Source: Plasmopara viticola (lineage: Eukaryota; Oomycota; Peronosporomycetes; Peronosporales; Peronosporaceae). Taken from it: a stretch of 64,000 nt of DNA. Shown piece after piece: positions 44,406 to 56,074 of the stretch. Below the pieces are notes generated by a model. It saw nothing but the letters and a program-made list of their open reading frames with translations, had not been told where the DNA came from and did no database searches. The translations under genes and the position numbers were made by a program. The stretch is from the NCBI GenBank assembly GCA_001695595.3, contig MBPM02000062.1:434001-498000 (forward strand). The letters are read 5' to 3'. Position 1 is the first letter of the stretch, and every line of letters starts with the position of its first letter.

Positions 44406-44594
44406 CCAAGCACATCGACATTCGCTATCACTTTGTTCGGGAGAAGGTTGATGACGGTCAAGTTGTCCTGCAATACTGTTCGACTAAAGACATGAAGGCA
44501 GACATGATGACCAAGCCAATCCCAGCTTGCAGTTTGAGTTTCTTCGCAACATGCTTGGGATACAAGGTTTAAGGACTGCCGAGTCGAGGGGGAG
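44406..44594 (+). pseudogene. A2 RNase H tail
   Basis: Continues A2 after the CCAAG duplication: HIDIRYHFVREKVDDGQVVL, MTKPIPA, then a frame change and the purine tract GAGGGGGAG before the 3' LTR. Confidence 0.9.
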
Positions 44595-44926
44595 TGTTGA
44601 CAAGAATGCGCCTCGACAAGATACTGGTGTTGTCGAAGATGCCCTGAAAGTAACGCCTCGACCAGCGACTTCATACTGGTAAGTACCGGTATCTGCAATC
44701 AGTTGATGACTGACTTAGAGAGCGGGTTCAAGATGGGCAAAAGATCGGTTTCGGGATGGGAAGATGATTGCGCCCGGATGGGAAGATGATTGCGCCCGGA
44801 TGGTGAGTCATTCTGATTGGCTTAGATAAATCATTGGCTTGAGGTAGTATGTAGTTGCGAACTAAGGACCATTAAATATATTCACTTTGCATTTTGCCAA
44901 CGACCGCTCAAGTGACCTTTCCATTA
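44595..44926 (+). repeat. A2 3' LTR
   Basis: Starts TGTTGACAAGAATGCG and ends CCATTA, then AACTT and A1. Two 22-base copies. Confidence 0.93.
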
Positions 44927-46574
44927 AACTTGGCCATTTTCGTGGATGCATACTCGCCACCGTTGTCACTGCGAAGAGATTTTACGCGTTTGCTGTCTGC
45001 TTTTCTGCGAATGCCACAAAATTGGCGAACACGACTTCTGACTTGCTCTTGATCAGATAGACGACGCAATATTTTGATTTGTCGTCGATGAACGTCACGA
45101 AGTGGCGCTTGCCACTAAACGTTGGAGACTGCATGGGACCGCACACATCGCTGTGTATAACCTTCAAAAGCTCATTCGCTCGATCCGTCGACATCGATTG
45201 GAACCGTACACGAGTCTGCTTACCCAGTGCACAGCCATCACAAATCTCCCACTTGTTCACAGACGTAATGTCGATTCCAATGGCAATATTCTTCCTCACG
45301 ATTGCGTTCAGCCCGTCGTGACCAATATGACCAAGTCGAAGATGCCACAAATATGAGGTGACCTCGTTGCTTGTCAAAGTCTTGACCGTATGTGCTTCTT
45401 CACGAGCAACCGGAGTCATGTGCAGCCGAAATAATCCTTTTCCTTCGCGCACACCGATTTTCCACTTGACAACTTTTGTTCCGGCAAAGCATCCCTCCTT
45501 GTCGAAAACAACAGGCCCGACGTCCTTGGTAAAGCGACCAACTGAAAACAAATTTCTCGACAACTTGGGGATGCGCCACACATTCAACACACCCTTCTTA
45601 ATTCCGTGCGACGTCATCACCATCACAATGTCACCGCTGCCACGACGCCAGATGTACGTCGATAGAAAAGCTAATCAACCTGAGAGTCGATCATTCGGCT
45701 TGACAGAGCCACTGCTACCGCCAACGGAGAAAAGATAGTCACCAGAATCTTCAATCTGCGCAACGTTTGCCCGCTGCGATCGATATCGTTCAGCATCATT
45801 CTGGACTCACGAGGGGCAATCTGCGATCCAGTGTCCTTGTTTGCCGCAATTATGGCACGCACCAGTCTTCTTCACCGGTCGTCCTTTGCGCTTCGCATCC
45901 TTCATCATGAACGCTTGGCCAGACGCAGCTCCATCGCCGCCCTGCTCCTTGCGCTTCATATCCTCATGGAGAAGTCGAGACGTCACCAGCTTCCAGGTCA
46001 AAGTGTCTGCACGAGATTCTAATGCAGTAATGAGAAACTGGTACGAGTCATTAAGACTCCCAAGAAGCGTGATAACCAAGTCGTCCTCGCTCACCGGGGC
46101 ACCTACAGCATTGAGCTGCTCCGCTAGCGTCTTGAGCTTGTTGATGTGTTCCAGAATACCATCACCTTCTTCCATCATTGTCGTGAAAAACCGTCGACGA
46201 AGAAAGAGCTTGTTTGCGAGGCTCCTCTTCTCAAAGTGTCCTTCCAGTCGCGACCATGCATCATGCGCACCACTTGACGATCGGACCAGTGGCAGTTGCG
46301 AGTCTTCCATCGCAAGACAGATTATCGCTAGCGCTTTCCGAGACTTCCTCTTGTAAGTCGACTGATCCATCGCATTCGTGCAGTGCTCCAGCTTGATCTC
46401 ACCACTTGCGACTTCCCACAGGTCCCTCTCCTCCAGCACCATCTGCATCTTGAACTTCCAGGTGTGAAAGTTGGTGCCGTCAAACTTATTGATTCGATTT
46501 GGCATAGACGCGTCCATGGTGGCGAAGGCAGAGTCAGAGAAGGGGGAGGCAGAGTCGGCGGGGCTTGGGCTCAT
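44927..46574 (-). pseudogene. A1 gag-pol, Gag to integrase core
   Basis: Gag from 46574 in the PBS: MSPSPADSASPFSDSAFATM, INKFDGTNFHTWKF, SGAHDAWSRLEGHFEKRS, knuckle CHNCGKQGHWIADC, open for 255 codons until TGA for Arg at 45807-45809. The protease region (45671-45862) is shifted and the DSG motif is lost (IDSQVD). GAG-pre-integrase and integrase core follow at 45626-44982 (LWHLRLGHIGHDGL, IHSDVCGPM). Continues at 35496 across A2. Confidence 0.9.
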
Positions 46575-46578
46575 AACC
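46567..46578 (-). other. A1 primer binding site
   Basis: GGTTATGAGCCC on minus; ATG at 46572-46574. Confidence 0.85.
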
Positions 46579-46858
46579 TGTTGAAAAGGTCGAAGTGAGC
46601 ACTAGTTGGCAAACTGCAAAGTAATATATTTAAAAAGGTCCTTAGTTCACAACTACATGCTACCTCTAAGCCAATGATTTATCTAAGCCAATCAGAATGG
46701 CTCACCATCCGGGCGCAATCATCTTCCCATCCCGAAACCGATCTTTTGCCAATCTTGAACCCGCTTCCTCAGTCAGTCATCAACTGATTGCAGATACCGA
46801 TACTTACCGATATATAGTCGCTGGTCGAGGCGTATCATCACCAGCATCTTCGACAACA
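46579..46858 (-). repeat. A1 5' LTR
   Basis: On plus TGTTGAAAAGGTCG...TTCGACAACA, followed by ATCAA and B1a pol. Confidence 0.94.
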
Positions 46859-48865
46859 ATCAAAGGCCTATCGGATCTTTGACATCGAGGCAGGACAAAT
46901 AATTGTTAGTCGTGACGTCAACTTTGATGAATCAAGGCTTGGCTTCGCATCTACAGGGCCACCAGCTTCTGAAAGTGATGACGATTACCTCAATCTTGAT
47001 CCGCTCACCATCGATGACAGTAATCCAGTGTATCGAATGAATCTCAAGTTGTCCGGAAAGCGCAAGAACCGATCAGGCACATATGACGCTAACAATGATT
47101 CAGCTCTCCCACGTTACGAGTATCACGAAAATGGACTCGAGGAATTAAGTGCGCCTGAAAGTCTTGACGAGCGACGAGCCAAACGCAGATCGGTCGAGCG
47201 CATGACCAGTAATCGGGAAAATGAAGACGAAAAGAGCGAAACAAATGATCATTCGGTGCCACGCGATTTTTGGCATGCAAGCGCTAATGCAGTCAAAGCT
47301 ACCGACCTTTCTGAACCATCGAGTTATCAAGATGCGGTAAGCGGACCAGATCAAGTACATTGGCGAGAAGCAGTGCGTGCAGAATTGGATTCTATGCGAA
47401 TTCGCAACGTGTTTCGAGCGGCCAAACTTCCAGCAGGACAACATGCTATTGGAACGAAGTGGGTTTTCAAGATCAAGCGCAAAGCCGACGGATCAATTGA
47501 AAAATACAAGGCGCGTCTCGTCGCAAGAGGATTCAAACAGCAATACGGCATTGACTACACGGAAACGTTTTCGCCTGTGGTCAAGTACGTCACACTGCGT
47601 ATGGTGATCAGCTTGACAAAGTATCTTGGATGGCCCCTTGACCAGCTTGATGTTGTCACGGCATTTCTCTACGGTGTAATGAAAGAAGTCGTTTACTGTG
47701 TGGTACCAGAGGGAGTGGAGATCGAAGGTAATTTCGATTGCGTGGAACTGTTGAAAGCGATTTACGGCCTAAACAAGCATCCCGAGTTTGAAACGAGACC
47801 TTTGATGAGTTTGTATGCTCCATTGGTTTCTGTGTTTCTGCTTTCGACCCATGTCTCTATATCAAAAACGTCGACGGCCATTGCATATTGCTACTGGTTT
47901 ATGTAGACGATGTACTCATCACTAACAGCTCGGCCCAGCTCATCGCGGAAACTAAAGACAGTCTCAAGTCACGCTTTGAAATGACGGACAGTGGAAAATG
48001 TGCTTTTGTTCTGGGCATTGAGTTAGTGGATAACGCTGACGGCAGCATCACACTTTGCCAGAGACGCTATCTCGACGACATTCTCAAGCGATTCGGCATG
48101 AGTGATTGCAAGCCAGTAATAAGTCCGACCAACTTAAGCTTACGACTCGTGCCAAGTGCTGCAACAACAAAGGCTGACGTTTCATTTCGCGAAGCTGTGG
48201 GTGCCTTGATGCATCTGACAACTGCAACACGTCCAGACATTGCTTTTGCTGTTGGATATGTATCACGTTTTATGGAGAACCCGCAAGCTGAACACTGGGT
48301 TGCGATAAAGAGAGGTCTTCGCTACCTCCAAGGAAGCAAGTCGCATGGCATCACATTCAAGGCTAGCGATCATGTTAATTTCCGGGGATGCTCGGATGCA
48401 GATTGGGCTGGCGATCATGCGGACCGCAAGTCAACCTCTGGCTATGCATTTATGTTGATGAGGGCACCTGTGAGTTGGGGAAGCAAGAAACAATCAAGCG
48501 TTTCACTGTCAACCAGCGAAGCTGAATATATTGCACTCAGCCTGGCGATACAAGAAGGCAAGTGCATCGTCTTCTTTGTGAAATTTTAGGTGCAGCTGGT
48601 AAAGATAAACCGGAGCTGAGAATATTTGAAGACAATCAATCATGTATCAAGATGATGAAGAATTCGTTCAACCATGGTCGATCCAAGCACATTGATATCA
48701 AGTATCATCACATCCGTGACGAAGTCAAATGCGGTGAAGTCAAGCTTGAATATTGCGAGACCTCGGCAACGCTGGCAGACACCATGACGAAGGCACTTCC
48801 AGGACCACGTCATGCCGACCTAATGAGGGCTCTTGGAATTCACGCGTGCTCGTATTGAGGAAGAG
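46859..48865 (+). pseudogene. B1a pol, RT and RNase H
   Basis: Resumes at ATCAA with SSKAYRIFDIEAGQIIVSRDV, a low-complexity linker (about 46940-47270), then RT with TKWVFKIKRKADGS, TAFLYGVMKEVVYC, a frame change near 47775, YVDD at 47900-47911 and EMTDSGKCAFVLGIELVD. RNase H has GCSDADWAGDHADRKSTSGY. A four-base deletion in KCIVFF (for KWIHRL), shared with B1b, shifts the frame near 48560. The rest (48562-48858) ends LGIHACSY with TGA beside the purine tract. Confidence 0.9.
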
Positions 48866-49293
48866 TATTGAAGGTAGCCGGTTTCCCTCAGTTTTATTCC
48901 GGTTTCCGAGGCTGTCCAATACGAGCGGCTGTCCGACGGTTCAAACAAACAACGATGGCGTCATGGATAGATGCACGGACAGGCGCACTCAAGATGATTG
49001 CGCCCGGATGGGAAGATGATTGCGCCCGGATGGGAAGATGATTGCGCCCGGATGGGAAGATGATTGCGCCCGGATGGGAAGATGATTGCGCTTGGATGGT
49101 AAGTGCCTCTGATTGGCTTAGATAAATGAATGGCTTAAATGTAGCAAAGAGTTGTGAACTAAGGACCAAATGAATACACTCACTTTGAAATCTTCTTTCT
49201 TCCTCACAAGTGTCTTCGCTCGGTTCTCCCTCGCGCAGACTCTACACCACACGCCTCAAACTCTTCGCCTTCGCCCCACTCACCCTTCCAACA
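48866..49293 (+). repeat. B1 central LTR, shared by B1a and B1b
   Basis: Starts TATTGAAGGTAGCC after a purine tract (3' LTR of B1a), and is directly followed by PBS and Gag start of B1b (5' LTR of B1b). 428 bases, longer than the 362 of the first LTR because of extra 22-base repeats. Confidence 0.92.
48991..49100 (+). repeat. 22-base minisatellite in LTR, five copies
   Basis: Five head-to-tail copies of a 22-base unit (AAGATGATTGCGCCCGG plus ATGGG), starting at 48991, 49013, 49035, 49057 and 49079; the last is variant (GCGCTTGG). The same unit occurs one to three times in most LTRs of family 1 and twice in other B1 LTRs. Confidence 0.93.
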
Positions 49294-49403
49294 GGTTATG
49301 AGCCCAACCAATGACCTCGGTGCATGACGTCTCGGCCAAGGTCGCCATCGACAAGTTCAACGGCGACAACTATGCAACGTGGAACCGCTACATGCGTGGC
49401 GTG
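49294..49403 (+). pseudogene. B1b PBS and Gag start, cut by B2m
   Basis: GGTTATGAGCCC at 49294-49305 with ATG 49298. An extra A after CCAACC shifts the frame at once; the next ATG at 49311 gives [20 protein letters not shown], the normal Gag. Ends at GCGTG (49399-49403), continues at 54006. Confidence 0.88.
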
Positions 49404-49686
49404 TGCTGGAAGTGGCGACGGAGTGAGGCTTAAAAAGGCGAGGCGAAGGGAGTTCTTGATCGATTGACCAAGAAGACACTTGAGCTGTAGATGGGAGATT
49501 CGAAAGTGATTGATTTGTCGGAGCTTATTCCTACTGCCTGATTTATATGTGTACACATATAAATCATGTGGGTCTTCCAATCAACCTACTCGTCTAATCA
49601 TATCTAAGGTAATTACCGTAAAAACTATCCGTAAGAACTCACCCTTTAAGTTCGGATTGTACCGGTAACCCCGGTAACCCTCAATA
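49404..49686 (-). repeat. B2m 3' LTR
   Basis: On minus TATTGAGGGTTACC...CCAGCA, next to purine tract GAGGGGG. Contains a 28-base perfect palindrome at 49539-49566. Confidence 0.93.
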
Positions 49687-49693
49687 CACCCCC

Positions 49694-52318
49694 TCAATGC
49701 GAACTTCCATGAATGCCGAGAGCCGCCGTTAAGTCCTTGTGGCGTGGCCCTGATAGTCCCTTGGTGATAATGTCCGCTAGCATGATCGTCGTCTCACAGT
49801 ACTTGAGCTTGACTTCTCCGCGCTTGACCTCATCACGGATCTGATAGTACTTTATGTCGATGTGTTTTGCGCGACCATGGTTTACCGGGTTCTTGGTCAT
49901 CTTGATGCATGATTGATTGTCCTCGAAAATGACGAGTTCCCGTCCTGCATCGTTGGCCGTCATCATGATCTCGCATAGTAGACGATGAATCCACTTGCCT
50001 TCTTGGATGGCCAGACTCAGCGCGATGTATTTGGCTTCGCTCGTTGATAGCGACACACTTGCTTGTTTCTTGCTTCCCCAGCTGATAGGTGCACCAAGCA
50101 CCATAAAAATGTAGCCCGACGTTGACTTGCGATCCGCGTGGTCACCAGCCCAATCCGCGTCGGAGTAACCTCGGAAGTCGATTTCGCCGCTTGGTTGATA
50201 GCGTAGTCCGTGCGACTTGGTGCCTTGAAGGTAGCGGAAAATACGCTTGACGGCAGTCCAATGCTCTTGTTGCGGGTTCTCCATGAACCGCGACACATAG
50301 CCCACGGCGTATGCAATATCCGGGCGCGTCGCTGTCATCAAGTGCATCAAAGCACCCACTGCTTCTCGAAACGGAGCATTCACCTTGGTTGCACTCTTGC
50401 TTGGCAATAGTTGAGTGCTCAAGTCGACCGGGCTGACAGTGGCCTTACAGTCATTCATCCCAAAACGCTTGAGAATGTCATTGATGTAGCGTCGCTGGCA
50501 CATGATAACACCGCCGTTGGGTTCATCCACCAACTCGATGCCCAGCACAAATGTGCACTTGCCACTGTCCGTCATCTCGAAACGCGCCTTGAGGTCGCAC
50601 TTCGTCTGCTCGATCAGGTCTCGTGAGTTGCCTGTGACCAAAACATCGTCCACGTAGACCAGGACCAGCACGCAGTGACCGTTCACCAACTTGATGTACA
50701 GACATGGGTCGAAGTCCGAAACTTGGAAACCAATCGAGCACACGAATTCGTCGAAAGTCTCATACCAGACGCGCGAGGCTTGCTTGAGACCGTAGATCGC
50801 TTTCACCAGTTCAAGGCAGTTAAAGTCGCCATCCATTTCGACGCCTTCAGGGATGACGCAGAACACTTTCTCCTTCATCACACCGTACAGGAACGCTGTC
50901 ACAACATCGAGTTGGTCCAAAGGCCAGTCGAAGTGCTTGGTTCCTGCGACAATCATTCGTAGAGTCGCGTACTTGACGACCGGTGAGAACGTCTCCATGT
51001 AGTCGATCCTGTATTTCTGCTTGAATCCTTTAGCAACGAGGCGCGCCTTAAATTTCTCGATCGAGCCATCCGCCTTTCGCTTGATCTTGAATACCCATTT
51101 GGTATCAATGGCGCGTTGGTTGGTCGGCAACTTGGCAGCACGAAAGACTCCGCGAAGACGCATCGACTCCAGCTCGGCTTGAATGGCCTTGCGCCAGTGC
51201 ACTTGGTCTGGTCCATTGACTGCATCTCGAAAAGTTGCAGGCTCAGCCAGATCGCTTGCTTCGACCGCGTTGGCACTGGCTCGCCAAAATGTTGGCGGCG
51301 TAGAATCATCATCTTGATCACTAGTCCCTTTTTCTTCCTCGTCAATCAGTACATCCCGCGTCCTTGATCGACTTCTCCGGTGGTGGTCGTGTTCATTGTC
51401 CGGCGCACTTAATTCTTCCAGTCCTCTTTGACGATGACCCGAGCGTACGACATTCGTGTCCTGTCGTGATTTACGCTTGCCAGTCTGCTTGTAGTTGATT
51501 TGACGCACGCTGTCCTCGTTTATCTCAAGCAAATCGAGGTCCAGCACCGCATCCTCCAGGTCTTCGTGTGGTGAGTCCGCCGAAAGTCCAAAGCTTGATT
51601 CATCAAAGTTGACGTCCCGACTGATGACTATTTGTCCGGCCTCGATGTCGAATACTCGATACGCTTTGGAGACTTCTTCGTACCCCATGAACAGTCCGAC
51701 ACGAGCCTTGGGGTCCCACTTGAGGCGCTTTTCACTTGGGGTCAGGATGTGTGCTCGACACCCAAAAACGCGCATGTGTTTGACGCTTGGCTTGGAATTG
51801 TGCACGATTTCGTACGGTGTCATGTGGGGAATCTTGGGCGATGGCAGTCGGTTCTTCACGTAGATCGCCGTCATTGCTGCTTCGGCTCAGAAACACTTGT
51901 CCAGTTTTGCATGATGCAGCAGACTCCGGCCGATGGTGACAATTGTTCTGATGGCCCGTTCTGCCGTCCCGTTGGTCTGATGCGCATACGGGACGGTGAC
52001 CTGTTGCTCGATGCCTTCATCTTCGTAGAACATCTTGAGAGAGTTGGCAGCGAATTCTCGAGCTCCATCGTGGCGAACAAACTTGACCTTCTTCTCGAAA
52101 TGGTGCTGAATTTTGACGATGAAGTTCCGGATGCAGTCTTCACTCTCGGACTTGGATCGCAAACAGAATCCCTTCATGCAGCCACTTGCTTTGTCCACGA
52201 TCAATAGCAGATTTCTGCTGCCACCAATCGACGCTTGTTCCATGGGGCCACAGATGTCAAAGTGAAGAAGCTCGAAGGTGTCGTAGCAGCGCTTGTCACG
52301 GTTGCTTGGGAATGGTTT
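49694..52318 (-). pseudogene. B2m pol: integrase, RT, RNase H
   Basis: Same frame as B2m Gag, after the UAA at 52319-52321. Integrase [35 protein letters not shown] replaces Trp at about 51884-51886 (CF*AEAAMTAI). Then 51874-49694 is open: MTAIYVKNRLPSPK, RT TKWVFKIKRKADGS, YVDD in LVYVDDVLVTGNS, RNase H DADWAGDHADRKSTSGY and EAKYIALSLAIQEGKW, ending LGIHGSSH with TGA at the purine tract. Nearly identical to B2p pol. Confidence 0.9.
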
Positions 52319-53746
52319 TTAGACCATCTTTCCTTGCTGACAGCCGAGACACACGCTTGATCCACTTGACTTCGCAGGCATGGTCGCATCCTTGATCATG
52401 CCACTTGTGATCATTTTTCGAAGAACATCTAGTGGCGCATGACCCATGCGTGCATGTAGATCAGCAGATCTGGAGCTCGTCACCATGTTTGCAGATCTGT
52501 GCGGTGTCCGAAGCCAGTATAGTCTATCAGCGAGGTCCGCCATTGCCACTACTTGAGTCGAGTTCTTGCATGCTACATGCATTTTGGAACCGTTAAACAC
52601 CACTCGAAATTTGCCGGTCTTGTTTATCTGCGGCACCGACAGCAGATTCTTGTTCATGTTCGCCACGAACAACGCATTCTTGATCTCGATGTCTTGTTCA
52701 TCGCCATTGGGTAGAACCACCCGTTCGATGATGGTTCCCACACCCTTGATTGCAGCTTTGCTGCCATCAGCCACCGAAAGTTCGCCTCCATCTTGTTCGT
52801 TGAGGCTTGTAAACTTGGCCTTGTCGTTGCAGATATGGTGCGTTGCGCCTCTGTCGACCGCCCACATCCCTGGCATACTCTTGCCCGTTGATAGTCCACA
52901 TTCAAGCGAAACTGCGAAGGCGACTCGATCATGGTATTCGTAGTCGTCGTCGCTGCGCCATTGGACATTGTTGGCCCCGCGTCCACGATCATTGCCGCCG
53001 CGTCTTGGCCCTCTGTTTTCAGCTTTCTGCCTGGTCCAGCACCGATCCACCGAGTGCCCCAGTCTTCCGCAATACGTGCATTGGTGCGGCTCACGTTCGG
53101 CACTGAACGCTTTCGCAGCGTCTTCAGTCTTCACCACCGTAGCCTCCGCACCTTGCCTCTTGATATGCTCGTTCATCAGTACTCTCACGACGTCCCGCGA
53201 TCGAAGCTCGTTGCTGCTCATTTCCAAGTTGAGAACGACGTTCTCGAAGCTCTTGGGCAGACTGCGCAGCAAACAGATCGCAACGTCCTCGTCCTCCATC
53301 TTGGCGCCGATGCTGCTTAGCTTGGCCGCGATGTTGAGGACTTCATTGCAATGATGCAACACATTGCCGCCTTCCGCCATCTCCATGCTGAATAGCTGGC
53401 GCTTCGAGTAGATACGCCCAGCCTTCTGCGACCCGCCGTAGAGTGTCTTGATGCGTGTCCACGCCACCCATGCTTCCTCACAGTCGTCAACCACATGATG
53501 GTAGTCCGCGTCCATATGCAGGAGCAAAAGACCGAAAGCGACGTTGCTCGACTTGACGTAGTCGTCCGAAGCGCGAGGATCCGTAAACGTCGGTGTCACC
53601 TCACGGTTCACGACATGCCAGACTGACTTGGTCAGGAACACGCCACGCATGTAGCGGTTCCAAGTCGCGTAGTTGTCTCCATTGAATTTGTCAATGGAGA
53701 TCTTGGCCGTGGAATCTTGCAAAGAGGACATGGCGCTTGGGCTCAT
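52319..53746 (-). CDS. B2m gag-protease-pre-integrase, 475 codons
   Basis: Starts [16 protein letters not shown] at the ATG in the PBS and ends QQGKMV at UAA (codon 476). It has the Gag core [15 protein letters not shown], knuckle [14 protein letters not shown], a protease motif reading [10 protein letters not shown] (DRG for the usual DSG/DTG), and GAG-pre-integrase [12 protein letters not shown] with CLGCQ. Gag forms the particle and binds RNA; the knuckle packages it. The same UAA and DRG are in B2p. Confidence 0.88.
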   Translation of the reverse strand: MSPSAMSSLQDSTAKISIDKFNGDNYATWNRYMRGVFLTKSVWHVVNREVTPTFTDPRASDDYVKSSNVAFGLLLLHMDADYHHVVDDCEEAWVAWTRIKTLYGGSQKAGRIYSKRQLFSMEMAEGGNVLHHCNEVLNIAAKLSSIGAKMEDEDVAICLLRSLPKSFENVVLNLEMSSNELRSRDVVRVLMNEHIKRQGAEATVVKTEDAAKAFSAEREPHQCTYCGRLGHSVDRCWTRQKAENRGPRRGGNDRGRGANNVQWRSDDDYEYHDRVAFAVSLECGLSTGKSMPGMWAVDRGATHHICNDKAKFTSLNEQDGGELSVADGSKAAIKGVGTIIERVVLPNGDEQDIEIKNALFVANMNKNLLSVPQINKTGKFRVVFNGSKMHVACKNSTQVVAMADLADRLYWLRTPHRSANMVTSSRSADLHARMGHAPLDVLRKMITSGMIKDATMPAKSSGSSVCLGCQQGKMV

Positions 53747-53750
53747 AACC
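53739..53750 (-). other. B2m primer binding site
   Basis: GGTTATGAGCCC on minus, directly at the LTR; contains the Gag ATG (53744-53746). Confidence 0.85.
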
Positions 53751-54005
53751 TGTTGGAAGTGGCGACGGAGTGAGGCTTAAAAAGGCGAGGCGAAGGGAGT
53801 TCTTGATCGATTGACCAAGAAGACACTTGAGCTGTAGATGGGAGATTCGAAAGTGATTGATTTATCGGAGCTTATTCCTACTGCCTGATTTATATGTGTA
53901 CACATATAAATCATGTGGGTCTTCCAATCAACCTACTCGTCTAATCATATCTAAGGTAATTACCGTAAAAACTATCCGTAAGAACTCACCCTTTAACCCT
54001 CAATA
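53751..54005 (-). repeat. B2m 5' LTR
   Basis: 255 bases; against the 3' LTR it lacks a block of about 28 bases at the CCTTTAA/CCCTCA junction. Palindrome at 53886-53913. Ends CAATA next to GCGTG. Confidence 0.92.
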
Positions 54006-55974
54006 GCGTGTTCCTTACCAAGGCCGTGTGGCATGTTGTCAACCGCGAGGTGACTCCGACGTTTGTTGACCCTCGTGCCTCGGACGAGTATGTCAGGACA
54101 AGCAACATTGCTTTTGGATTGATACTGCTCCATATGGATGCGGACTATCACCACGTTGTTGATGACTGCGAGGAAGCGTGGGTTGCGTGGGCGCGTATTA
54201 AGACGCTGTACGGCGGATCGCAAAAGGCTGGTCGCATCTACTTGAAGCGACAACTCTTCAGCATGGAGATGGCCGAAGGTGGTAATGTCTTGCATCACTG
54301 CAATGAAGTCCTCAATATCAGCGCAAAGCTTTCCAGGATCGGCGCGAAAATGGAGGACGAAGACGTTGCAATCTGCCTTTTGCGTTGTCTGCCCAAGAGC
54401 TACGAGAATGTCGTGCTCAACTTGGTGATCAGCAATGCGGAGTTGAGGACTCAGGATGTGGTTAAGGTGCTGACGAATGAGCACACTAAGCGACAAGGGT
54501 CGAAAACCACGACAGTCAAGACTGAGAAAGTGGCAAAGGCGTTCAGCGCAGAGCGAGAATATCGCCAGTGCGCATACTGCGGAAAATTGGGGCACTCGGC
54601 GGAGCGGTGCTGGACCAAGCAGAAGGATGAGAATCGGAATGCTCGACGCGGCGGCCAAGCTCGTGGACGCGGAGCAAACAATGTTCACTATCGACCAAGC
54701 GATCAATACGACTACGACCGTGTTGCGTTTGCGGTCTCACTGGAGTGTGGACTTTCAACAACAAAAAATATGCCTGGAATGTGGGCGATCGACAGTGGCG
54801 CAACGCATCACATATGCAACAACAAGAACAAATTTTCAAGACTCGATGAAAACAATTTTGGCGAACTCTCGGTCGCTGACGGAAACAAGACTACAATCAA
54901 AGGTGTCGGGACAATCATTGAACGCGTGGTTTTGCCCGATAATATGGAATCCGACATTTAATTCAAGGACGTATTGTTCGTGCCAGCAATGAACAAGAAT
55001 TTGCTTTCGGTGCCACAGATCAACAAGAGTGGCAAGTTCCAAGTGGTATTTGATGGTCCACGCATGGACATTGCGCGCAAAGTCTCGAATCAGGTTGTTG
55101 CTACAGCAGACCTTGTGGACGGTCTTTACTGGCTTCGTACTTCCCAGTATTCAGCAAATTCGGCGGTGCGGGGACAAAACACCAATCTGCACGTAAGAAT
55201 GGGTCACGCTCCAATCGACATGCTTCGCAGGATGGTCAATGGTGGAATGATCAAGGACGCAAATGTGCCATTACTTCAAGTGATCAAGGCATGTGTCGAG
55301 GGTGTCAGTTAGAAAATGGTTCAAAAACCATTTCCTAGCTCCCAAGACAAGCGTCAATATGATACGTTTGAGCTTCTACACTTCGACATATGCGGTCCCA
55401 TGGAACAAGACTCTTTGGGTGGAAGCAGGTACTTGCTCCTCATTGTAGACGAGGCCAGCGGATGCATGAAGGGCTTTTGCTTAAGGGCCAAATCTGAATC
55501 CGAAGAATGTCTCACAAGCTACATCCTCAAGGTTCAAACGCAATTCGGCAAGCAAGTCAAATTTGAGACATGATGGAGCGCGAGAATTCGCAACAAATTC
55601 GCTCAAGATCTTCTATGGCGATCAAGGTATTGAGCAGCTGGTCACGGTTCCATACGCGCATCAAACAAATGGGACAGCTGAGCAGGCCATCAGAACTATT
55701 GTTACGATCGGCCGCGCTTTATTGCACTATGCAAAACTTGACAAGCTCTTTTGGGGTGAAGCGGCAATGACGGCAATTTATATCAAGTATCGACTGCCTT
55801 CACCCAAGATTGCAAGCAAAACCCCGTTTGAGGTCGTGTACAAGTCCAAGCCAAGTGTAAAGCACCTGCGTGTATTCGGCTGCCGAACATTTACACTCAC
55901 ACCAAAACAAAAGCGACTCAAGTGGGATCCAAAAGCTCGCACTGGCATTTTTATGGGCTATCAAGAGTCATCAA
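54006..55974 (+). pseudogene. B1b gag-pol, Gag to integrase
   Basis: Continues B1b Gag after B2m: [19 protein letters not shown], knuckle [14 protein letters not shown], protease DSGATHHIC (intact here). TAA for Glu at 54959-54961; from 54974 [13 protein letters not shown] and GAG-pre-integrase. The lesion after [10 protein letters not shown] near 55310 matches that of B1a. Integrase HFDICGPMEQDSLGG, one base lost near 55562, then [36 protein letters not shown], and GYQESS at ATCAA (55970-55974). Confidence 0.9.
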
Positions 55975-56074
55975 TGTTGAAAAGGTCGAAGTGAGCACTA
56001 GTTGGCAAAATGCAAAGTAAACATATTTAAAAAGGTCCTTAGTTCACAACTACATGCTACCTCTAAGCCAATGA
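55975..56074 (-). repeat. A1-type LTR fragment in B1b
   Basis: First 100 bases of a minus-strand LTR (TGTTGAAAAGGTCG, AAAATGCAAAGTAAA) at the same ATCAA site as A1 in B1a. The AAGTAAA variant matches A1. Broken at AAGCCAATGAT, where pol sequence resumes. Confidence 0.9.

Larger units (their letters stand above)
35497..44926 (+). mobile_element. A2, family 1 copia element inside A1, split by A3
   Basis: LTRs 35497-35829 and 44595-44926 (about seven differences), target duplication AACTT at 35492-35496 and 44927-44931. Carries A3 (39721-44405) in RNase H. Its LTRs start TGTTGACAAGAATGCG and end CCATTA. Confidence 0.95.
32869..46858 (-). mobile_element. A1, family 1 copia element inside B1a, itself split by A2
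   Basis: LTRs 32869-33149 and 46579-46858 (about 14 differences), target duplication ATCAA at 32864-32868 and 46859-46863. The internal region is split by A2 (35497-44926). Same subfamily as E2. A left piece of the same insertion persists at the matching site in B1b (55975). Confidence 0.95.
30430..49293 (+). mobile_element. B1a, family 2 copia element split by A1
   Basis: 5' LTR 30430-30791, gag-pol 30796-32868, insertion of A1 (32869-46858, duplication ATCAA), pol resumes 46859-48865, then an LTR at 48866-49293 that is also the 5' LTR of B1b. Removing A1 and one ATCAA restores the frame (SSKAYRIFDIEAGQ). Inserted into D1. Confidence 0.93.
49404..54005 (-). mobile_element. B2m, near-complete family 2 copia element
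   Basis: 4602 bases, LTRs 49404-49686 and 53751-54005, target duplication GCGTG at 49399-49403 and 54006-54010, inserted in the Gag of B1b. Its gag-pol is in one frame, with two in-frame stops. Confidence 0.95.

Noticed and set aside
48991..49100. Short direct repeats resembling a CRISPR array.
   Set aside because: Units are directly adjacent with no unique spacers, inside an LTR of a eukaryotic element.
55975..56074. A second independent insertion of an A-type element at the same ATCAA site, as a hot spot.
   Set aside because: B1a and B1b share other lesions and the AAGTAAA variant of the inserted LTR; duplication after insertion explains all.
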